In this document: positions 57,864 through 64,000 of the stretch, piece after piece
Numbering within the stretch: position 1 is the stretch's first letter
Layout: every line of letters begins with the position of its first letter
NCBI RefSeq assembly: GCF_024519285.1
Contig: NZ_JAMZCY010000001.1
Coordinates: forward strand, 310,001-374,000
DNA from: Cohnella sp. WQ 127256
GTDB lineage: Bacteria > Bacillota > Bacilli > Paenibacillales > Paenibacillaceae
Direction: 5' to 3'
DNA length: 64,000 nt
Notes under the pieces: model-generated
Database searches by the model: none
The model's input: only the letters and a program-made list of their open reading frames with translations
Told to the model about the DNA's origin: nothing
Made by a program: the position numbers and the translations under genes

Positions 57864-58618
57864 GATTACATGGAAAAACAGCGGTCATAACTGGAGGGTC
57901 GATGGGCATTGGCTTCGCGACGGCGCAACGCTTCGCTGCCGAAGGAGCCCGGGTGGCTATCATGGATTGGAACAGACAAGCGCTTGATGAAGCTGTGTCG
58001 GTTATAACTGCCAAAGGTCAGGAAGCGATTGCCATCTCAGGGGATATTCAATTGCGTGAAGATGTGCAGCATATGGTCGACAGTGTGCTCCAGCAGTGGG
58101 GTTCGATCGACATTGTCGTCAATAATGCAGGGATATGTGAGCCCGCCTCATTTCTGGATATTGAGGAAGCGGATTGGGATCGGCATATGGCCATCAACCT
58201 CAAAGGGACATTCCTGGTCGGGCAGCTGGTCGCCCGGGAGATGGTGAAGCAAGGAACGCGAGGCTCGATCATTAACATGTCCAGCGTTAACGGACTTGCA
58301 GCTGAAGCTGATCAGGCTCATTATAACGCCTCAAAGGGCGGAATAAACCTGCTGACGATGTCGATGGCACTTGAGTTAGCACCATACGGTATCCGGGTCA
58401 ATTCACTTTGCCCTGGGTATATCGAAACGAGGTTGACCCGAGCGCAGATCGTCAATCCTGAGGCATTGGCTCCTTATTTGCGAACTATTCCGCTCGGGCG
58501 GGTCGGACAGCCGGAAGAAATCGCGGATACCGCCTTGTTCATGGCATCCGATGAATCGCGTTACATGACAGGCCATTGCTTGGTTGTTGATGGAGGGCAA
58601 TTGATCAAATTATCCTGA
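57860..58618 (+). CDS. Short-chain dehydrogenase/reductase
   Basis: This 252-residue protein starts with an ATGA overlap with the M81 gene, so the two are translationally coupled. The cofactor motif is TGGSMGIGF, followed by NNAG. The catalytic Ser lies in NMSSVNG, Tyr and Lys in YNASKGG, and the end is VVDGGQ. It is probably a sugar or sugar-acid dehydrogenase of the IclR-controlled pathway. Confidence 0.92.
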   Translation: MRLHGKTAVITGGSMGIGFATAQRFAAEGARVAIMDWNRQALDEAVSVITAKGQEAIAISGDIQLREDVQHMVDSVLQQWGSIDIVVNNAGICEPASFLDIEEADWDRHMAINLKGTFLVGQLVAREMVKQGTRGSIINMSSVNGLAAEADQAHYNASKGGINLLTMSMALELAPYGIRVNSLCPGYIETRLTRAQIVNPEALAPYLRTIPLGRVGQPEEIADTALFMASDESRYMTGHCLVVDGGQLIKLS

Positions 58619-58641
58619 CCATTCGAAGGGGGAAAATGACA

Positions 58642-61458
58642 ATGCGAATGATACCGACTCCAAGACATTTTTCAAAAATGACGGCCTTTATTTTAATCCT
58701 ACAGTTGATAATTGCTTCTGTTTCGTTTCCAATGGGAGCTTGGGCGGAAGAAAATGATCAAGCATCGTTGGCCAGTGTCAATCCGAATCTCGTTCAGAAT
58801 CCCGGGTTTGAATATGACCTCAGCGGCTGGGACGTATCTTTTCCAGATTCAGTCGTAGAAGCCACTTATGATGCACATAGCGGTAGCAAGGCGATCAGAG
58901 TTAAACAAAGCAGCCAAGAACAGACGGTGCCGATTGAACCAGAAAAAAGCTATAAATTAACTTTTTGGGCCAAGACTGGGGGTCCAGCTGAGCAAAACGT
59001 CGTCGGTATGAACTTCTGGGATGTGCCAGGTGTAGGCCTTCAGGGAGCTCGTGTTGCTGTTGATTCCAACGTATACAAGAAATACGAGATTTATTTTACC
59101 GCTCCAATCGGGTTCTCATCTTCGACAATTGTCATTTGGAAGGAACCCGGAGCCGGATGGGTTTATGTAGATGATGTTGAGCTGGTTGAGCTTGCTAATC
59201 AGGTCGTTAACCCTGGATTCGAGGAAGGACTTGCGGGATGGGACTTGACATGGCCAGACACTGTTGAACAACTCACTAGCGACTCTGCAACCGGAAGCCA
59301 AGCATTGATGGTTAATGCCAGCAGTCGCGAGCAGACGGTTAATATCGATTCGGGTAAAAGCTACAAGCTAACCTTCAAAGGGAAAAGAGTCGGTCCGGCG
59401 GAATTGAATGTGGTCGGGATTAACTTCTGGGATGTGCCGGGACTTGGACTGCAAGGCAGTCGCGTAACGGTTGATTCCTCCGCTTACAATGACTACACCT
59501 TATATTTTACAGCTCCAGCAGGTTTCTCGAAGGCGACAGTCGTCATTTGGAAAGAGCCAGGAACCGGTTGGGTCGCTGTGGATGACTTCACGATTACGGA
59601 GTGGAGTGCTCAAGGTACGGTGGAAATACCGAAGCGGACGGCCCGAACGGTTCTGAATGAACCATCGAAAAAACAGCCGCATCTATTGCTAATGGAGCAT
59701 CCGGGAGCGGGCACCACATGGCCGGCAAAAGTGAAGGAAAATATCGAGCATATTGAATCGCTGCCCTTCGATGGCATAACCATAACCCCAACATTTTCTT
59801 CCAAGCTTATGAGCCGAGAGTCGGTCTCCTATGAGACGATGATGGAGGAGCTCAAGGTTCTTAAAGGCTTGTTTAAGAAGGTGAACAAAAATTACCTGGA
59901 GGTTTTCTCCAACCGTCCTTCTGATCCTGCGGATACGACGGGAAGAACGGGTGATCTGTTTGACGATGAAGGCTGGGCAGTGGTCGAAAGCAACATGAAA
60001 AATTTCGCCCGTGCTGCTAAGAAGGTTGGGATAAAGCGTATTCTTTATGATAATGAGGAGTATTTCGGTCGATTTACGAATTATCCTCAAACCTCATTTT
60101 ATACAGAGAAGTCTTTACAGGAATATCAAGATAAGGCCCGTGACAGAGGTAGGCAGATGATGAACGCCATCATTAGCGAAATGCCGGAAGCTTCCGTTCT
60201 GGTGCTGCATGGACCGTATATTACAGACCCTAACAAGCCAGATTGGTTCGTCAAAAATGTAGTCGGAACAGTCAATCTGATGGGACCCTTTTTCATAGGG
60301 ATGATGCAAGCTGCTGACGCTTCCGGAAACCATGCGAAGGTCATTGACGGCGGCGAACTCTATTTAATGCGTTCTCAAGGGGATTTTGAAGACGCCTATC
60401 AATTCCGCAAATATGAATTGGCCGACGCATACAGCAATAATGCTTTTATACCTGAGGATTTAAGAAGTAAATATGCTCAAAATTCAAACCTGGCTTTCGG
60501 CGTCTATAATGAGCATTGGATGGCCAATTACCCGATGGATCCGACCATTATGAGAGACACTCTGGAAAACGCGCTCCGTTCAGCGGACGAAGTTGTCTGG
60601 TACTATAATGAACCCGCTGGCAGTGGCGACTGGATGATCCCCGGTAGTGTGAGCAGTGTGTGGTTTGACGCTGTTAATGGAGCAAAAAAAGCGGTGGATG
60701 ATCTTAAGACAGGAACAAACCGGATATACAATGGAGGATTTGAATTTGATGACGTTAACTGGGAACGCTTTGGCAGTGCAGAGGTTAAGCACGTTCTCGG
60801 CTCAACGTTGGTGGCAAATTCCGATGCAAATGCCCTTGTGCTCAGTCCTGATTTAGGAGGAGCACAGCAGACGATCACTTCCGAGCTAAATAAAGAAAGC
60901 ATTTATCAGTTGAGTGCATGGTCTAAGTCAATGGCACCGGGGGATTACGCAGAAATCGGAATTGTGTTGAAGGATGGAATTGGCGAAGTAGTAGGACAGT
61001 ATTCGTTTAACATGAACGATACCACCTATCGTAAGGGCAGTGTATCTTTCCTTGTCCCTTCTAATTACAGTAGTGCACAGGTTTACGCGAAGAGGGAAGT
61101 TGGGAGCGATTCTATTTTTGTGGATGATGTGGTTCTGCGAGAATTATTCGATGTGCCGACCCGCTTAGTCCTCTCAGCCAACAAGACAGAAGTGAAAGTA
61201 AACCAGAAGGTTAAACTGGATGTGAAGGTTCTGAATGGTAAAGGAAAAAAAGTGCGTGTGGACGACGGAGCCATCACCTATCTCAGTTCTAATCCTTCCG
61301 TGGCGACGGTGAACACAGAGGGGAAGGTAACAATTCAGGGTATCGGGAATACGACGATCACGGCTAGTTCAATCCTGAATGGACTCTCTCTGAGTGACCA
61401 ACTTGAGATTAAGGTCAAAGCTAAAGGTAAAGCGCACAATGATGAGGACAATGAATAA
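58642..61458 (+). CDS. Secreted multi-CBM glycosidase-like protein with Ig-like tail
   Basis: This is about 938 residues; the ATG at 58642 is 9 bases from GGGGG, while one at 58636 is too close. A signal peptide ends near GAWAEE (about residue 37). Two very similar carbohydrate-binding-type beta modules follow (about 49-183 and 188-319, each with NPGFE, FWDVPG and WKEPG). A central catalytic-looking domain (about 343-690) has LLMEHPGAG and the acid cluster ILYDNEEYFG. A third module (694-833) and a Big2 Ig-like domain (838-925) complete the protein. The C-terminus is basic, then acidic. The enzyme family is unknown to me; it likely attacks the glycan outside the cell. Confidence 0.82.
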   Translation: MRMIPTPRHFSKMTAFILILQLIIASVSFPMGAWAEENDQASLASVNPNLVQNPGFEYDLSGWDVSFPDSVVEATYDAHSGSKAIRVKQSSQEQTVPIEPEKSYKLTFWAKTGGPAEQNVVGMNFWDVPGVGLQGARVAVDSNVYKKYEIYFTAPIGFSSSTIVIWKEPGAGWVYVDDVELVELANQVVNPGFEEGLAGWDLTWPDTVEQLTSDSATGSQALMVNASSREQTVNIDSGKSYKLTFKGKRVGPAELNVVGINFWDVPGLGLQGSRVTVDSSAYNDYTLYFTAPAGFSKATVVIWKEPGTGWVAVDDFTITEWSAQGTVEIPKRTARTVLNEPSKKQPHLLLMEHPGAGTTWPAKVKENIEHIESLPFDGITITPTFSSKLMSRESVSYETMMEELKVLKGLFKKVNKNYLEVFSNRPSDPADTTGRTGDLFDDEGWAVVESNMKNFARAAKKVGIKRILYDNEEYFGRFTNYPQTSFYTEKSLQEYQDKARDRGRQMMNAIISEMPEASVLVLHGPYITDPNKPDWFVKNVVGTVNLMGPFFIGMMQAADASGNHAKVIDGGELYLMRSQGDFEDAYQFRKYELADAYSNNAFIPEDLRSKYAQNSNLAFGVYNEHWMANYPMDPTIMRDTLENALRSADEVVWYYNEPAGSGDWMIPGSVSSVWFDAVNGAKKAVDDLKTGTNRIYNGGFEFDDVNWERFGSAEVKHVLGSTLVANSDANALVLSPDLGGAQQTITSELNKESIYQLSAWSKSMAPGDYAEIGIVLKDGIGEVVGQYSFNMNDTTYRKGSVSFLVPSNYSSAQVYAKREVGSDSIFVDDVVLRELFDVPTRLVLSANKTEVKVNQKVKLDVKVLNGKGKKVRVDDGAITYLSSNPSVATVNTEGKVTIQGIGNTTITASSILNGLSLSDQLEIKVKAKGKAHNDEDNE

Positions 61459-61467
61459 ATAATAGCG

Positions 61468-61507
61468 TAGTCTCGATTACCTTAAGGGGTGTCGAGACTA
61501 TTTTTTT
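61468..61507. terminator. Bidirectional terminator
   Basis: TAGTCTCGA pairs with TCGAGACTA and T-runs follow on the plus strand. It lies between the convergent secreted-protein gene and response-regulator gene. Confidence 0.85.
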
Positions 61508-61517
61508 GTCCATTAAG

Positions 61518-62987
61518 TTATTGATAATCGCTTTTGTCACGGTATTCGTTCGGGGTCAAGCCAGTTAAGTTTTTGAATACTTTGAAGAAGTATTTCTCAT
61601 CGGTAAAGCCACATTGCGTAGCGACCTCATAAATTTTGAGTTGGGAATGGAGGAGAAGGTCCTTGGACTTCTCAATTCGCAGCTTTTGTAAATAATGAAC
61701 GAAGTTGATGCCTGTTTTCTTCTTGAATAAGGTGCTGAAATAGCTCGGATTCATAAAGATTTGCTCGGCAGCTGAGCTTAGAGTGATATTCTGATCATAA
61801 TGCCGCTCAAGGTACTTGACGATGAAGGAGATCGCATTGCTATCAATTGGACGGTTGCGGGCTGTTGCTCTCTGAATCTGGGCGAATCGATCCTTCACGC
61901 GATCTTTGAATTGTTCGAACGAGTCAGATCCTCGATACATACGAATGAGATCGTTATGGGTTTGCCAGTTCCATTCGTTCTCCTTCTCGGAATTGAATTC
62001 GGAGAAGACTAACAGGCTGTATAAGGTTTCAATGATGAAGCTAGGAGTGATATCCGGCTGCTGTAGGTTGAATCTAAACCAGTCCTCAACCGCTTGAAGC
62101 AACGGTTGAAGATTGCGTTCGTGAAGAGCGCTGCGAATCGACTGTGTGAACACATTCGAGTTCATGAAGGGCGAGTTGGATGATGCAATCTCTTTGAAGC
62201 TGAAGTGCCTTATACTTGGGCGAAGCAGTCGGAAATCTAACGCGTAAGAGGACTGCTCGATTAACCTCGGTAGCATTTCTGACTCTTCAGAATAGGGACT
62301 GATTCCAATCGTCGGTGTCAGATTTTTCAATAGCCCTTGTTGGGTTAATAGATTTACGACGAGCTGATATAGCTGGCGATTCCCTGTCACTGTAGCCGTA
62401 GCGATCCCAATAATCATTTCGACATACCCACTGTCTGATCGATTGTGGGAGTACAGATGAGCGGACAAGGATTCTGGATGGACGACCTTCTCGGACTTCT
62501 TATCTACCTGAGGAGGCTTATAGTCAGCGAGTGGCAGACAGACCGCGAATAGATAGCGATGGTTATAAACCGATGAGGTGTGGGTGCTTTCCACTGATGC
62601 TAAAGGCTTTGTCGCATCAAGCTGCGCTATGAGCTTCGTTAACGCATCGAACAGATTTTTTTTCTTGATCGGTTTGAGTAAATATTCACTGACCCCCATC
62701 GAGATGGCCTGCTGGGCTAAAGCAAACTGACCGTAACCGCTTAGGATGATAAATTTGGTGTTGGATTTGGTTTCTGTGAGCTTACGAATGAGCTCGAGGC
62801 CGTCTCCATTATCCATCTTAATGTCTGTAATGATAATGTCCACAGGGTCATTCTTAGCAAGTAACAGGGCTTCGCTCCCGCTGGAGGCTTCAAGGATCTC
62901 ACTTAGGCGTAGCCCCATCTCTTGAATAATCTTCTTGATCCCTAGGCGAATAATGTCTTCATCTTCAACAATGAGTAAGCGGTACAT
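61518..62987 (-). CDS. YesN-type response regulator, AraC family
   Basis: This 489-residue protein has a receiver domain with acidic EDED at 8-11 and phospho-acceptor Asp55 in ITDIKMD. A linker region follows, then the C-terminal AraC double helix-turn-helix (about 385-485; LSSAAEQIFMNPSYFSTLFK and CGFTDEKYFFKVFKNLTG). It is the partner of the kinase gene 21 bases upstream on the same strand. Its target genes probably lie to the right of the window or include the secreted protein. Confidence 0.92.
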   Translation of the reverse strand: MYRLLIVEDEDIIRLGIKKIIQEMGLRLSEILEASSGSEALLLAKNDPVDIIITDIKMDNGDGLELIRKLTETKSNTKFIILSGYGQFALAQQAISMGVSEYLLKPIKKKNLFDALTKLIAQLDATKPLASVESTHTSSVYNHRYLFAVCLPLADYKPPQVDKKSEKVVHPESLSAHLYSHNRSDSGYVEMIIGIATATVTGNRQLYQLVVNLLTQQGLLKNLTPTIGISPYSEESEMLPRLIEQSSYALDFRLLRPSIRHFSFKEIASSNSPFMNSNVFTQSIRSALHERNLQPLLQAVEDWFRFNLQQPDITPSFIIETLYSLLVFSEFNSEKENEWNWQTHNDLIRMYRGSDSFEQFKDRVKDRFAQIQRATARNRPIDSNAISFIVKYLERHYDQNITLSSAAEQIFMNPSYFSTLFKKKTGINFVHYLQKLRIEKSKDLLLHSQLKIYEVATQCGFTDEKYFFKVFKNLTGLTPNEYRDKSDYQ

Positions 62988-63008
62988 GCTTGTTCACCTA
63001 CCTAATAT

Positions 63009-64000
63009 CTAGTGTTCAGGAGTTGTGGGTAAAGTTATCGTTACAGTCGTTCCTTGTCCCGGTTCACTGCTTAGTTCAATGCCAGAGTCCCGTTCGTAAT
63101 AATGCTTAATGCGATCGCTGACATTCGTAAGCGCTACACCACCTGATCTACCAATCTTGCTGTTAGCCTCCGATAGAGGGGAGCGCTGCTCCGGATCAAG
63201 TGATAGCTGGCGATGGACGAGCTCTAGCCGATTAGCCTCGATGCCACTTCCATTATCCGTGATGACACAACGAAGGACAGGGTTCGAGTCATCTTCGGTG
63301 ATGGTAATACTAATGAATAAGCTGCCGACGTGACCCTTCATGCCATGAACGACGGCGTTTTCTACGATAGGCTGCAGGAGCAAATTCGGAACCTGATAGC
63401 TTTGTAGCTTGTCTGGAATATTACAATGCAGAACAATACGTTCGTTATGGAGCAGGTTCTGAATTTGAATGTAATCCTGAATGTGCTCTATTTCGGTTGC
63501 GAGGGTAACAGAGATGTTCCCGTTATTGATGTTATATCTCATAATGCTTCCAAGTGCCGTGATCGCATCAGACAATTGCTGCTCATCGCGAGTTTCTGCC
63601 ATCATGCGTAGAGTTTCCAGTGTATTGAATAGAAAGTGTGGGTTAATCTGAGCTTGCAACGCCATTAGCTCGGCTTCTTTTTGCGACACTTGAGATTTGT
63701 ACACTCTATTAATAAGCTCATCGATTTGGCTGGCCATTGCATTAATATTGAGCGCAAGTCGATCGATTTCATCCTCTCCGTGAACCGGAATTCGCACCTG
63801 AAAGTTTCCATTTTGTATTTTCCGCACATTGCTTATAATTCGAACAATTTTTTTAATTAACAATCCAGAGAGTAGAAAGGATAGAACGGCAAGCAGAATT
63901 GTCAGGAACAAGATGAGTAGAATGAATATATTTTTGGTTTGGTTCCAGGGTCCATTAATATCGGATAAAGGGACAAGACCTACGAGTGATGTTTGCAAGC
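63009..64000 (-). CDS. YesM-type sensor histidine kinase, C-terminal part (cut by window edge)
   Basis: The frame is open to the right edge, so the N-terminal sensor region is missing and the TTG at 63998 need not be the start. The visible 329 codons hold a membrane segment, a HAMP linker (LLIKKIVRIISNVRKIQ), a His_kinase domain with the phospho-acceptor His in INPHFLFNTLETL, and HATPase_c with LQPIVENAVVHG and DNGSGI. It is co-transcribed with the downstream regulator. Confidence 0.92.
   Translation of the reverse strand, partial: LQTSLVGLVPLSDINGPWNQTKNIFILLILFLTILLAVLSFLLSGLLIKKIVRIISNVRKIQNGNFQVRIPVHGEDEIDRLALNINAMASQIDELINRVYKSQVSQKEAELMALQAQINPHFLFNTLETLRMMAETRDEQQLSDAITALGSIMRYNINNGNISVTLATEIEHIQDYIQIQNLLHNERIVLHCNIPDKLQSYQVPNLLLQPIVENAVVHGMKGHVGSLFISITITEDDSNPVLRCVITDNGSGIEANRLELVHRQLSLDPEQRSPLSEANSKIGRSGGVALTNVSDRIKHYYERDSGIELSSEPGQGTTVTITLPTTPEH

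Noticed and set aside
59689..60090. Minus-strand ORF of 133 codons
   Set aside because: It is antisense to the central domain of the secreted multi-CBM protein, with no independent support.

Overview
The window reads as a chromosomal stretch of a Gram-positive, Paenibacillaceae-like bacterium (Paenibacillus or a close relative). The signs are AGGAGG-type ribosome binding sites, lipobox solute-binding proteins, LplA/LplB/LplC-type sugar ABC transporters paired with YesM/YesN two-component systems, CcpA-type cre-like sites, and a dense set of sugar-acid enzymes. This is inference from gene content. There is no rRNA, CRISPR array or intact transposase.

Left edge and tRNA region (1-2.7 kb): the 3' end of an unrecognised gene, a tRNA-Leu(CAG) 3' fragment, a GxDLY/SGNH hydrolase, an intact tRNA-Leu(CAG) and a decayed XRE regulator. 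A second tRNA-Leu 3' fragment lies at 24.84 kb. The 22.7 kb between the intact tRNA and this fragment therefore looks like an island inserted at a tRNA gene, although no integrase remains.

Region 2.7-17.2 kb: a cytoplasmic six-hairpin glycosidase, a YesM/YesN pair, an ABC transporter operon ending in a GH20 beta-N-acetylhexosaminidase, and a secreted glycosidase-like protein. The three catabolic units share one conserved upstream box (probably the YesN-type regulator's site) plus a cre-like site. Region 17.3-24.1 kb: a GntR regulator and a DUF4380-like protein, divergent from a six-gene operon (PIG-L deacetylase, SDR, cupin, enolase-superfamily dehydratase, Zn-alcohol dehydrogenase, FAH-type hydrolase) that resembles a non-phosphorylative sugar-acid pathway.

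Region 25-42 kb: an AraC regulator and a Gfo/Idh/MocA oxidoreductase; a GntR-kdgK-kdgA operon whose regulator appears to start at AUU; a second ABC transporter with its own YesM/YesN pair; then an unusual operon of SDR, enoyl-CoA hydratase, aldose epimerase, class III CoA-transferase and a solute-binding-like protein with no signal peptide.

Region 42.5-61.5 kb: SMP-30 lactonase and FAH hydrolase genes diverge from a NagA-like deacetylase, a GSA-aminomutase-like PLP enzyme and an IclR regulator. These are followed by a third ABC transporter, a Gfo/Idh/MocA oxidoreductase, a GH123-like beta-N-acetylgalactosaminidase, a D-serine dehydratase-like PLP enzyme, RidA, an M81 (MlrC-like) protein, an SDR and a large secreted multi-CBM protein. 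A TGAAAC-N4-GTTTCA-type operator sits 5-6 bases downstream of the -10 in three promoters here. This makes the whole block look like one IclR regulon for uptake and catabolism of an amino-sugar-containing glycan. A third YesM/YesN pair, cut by the right edge, closes the window.
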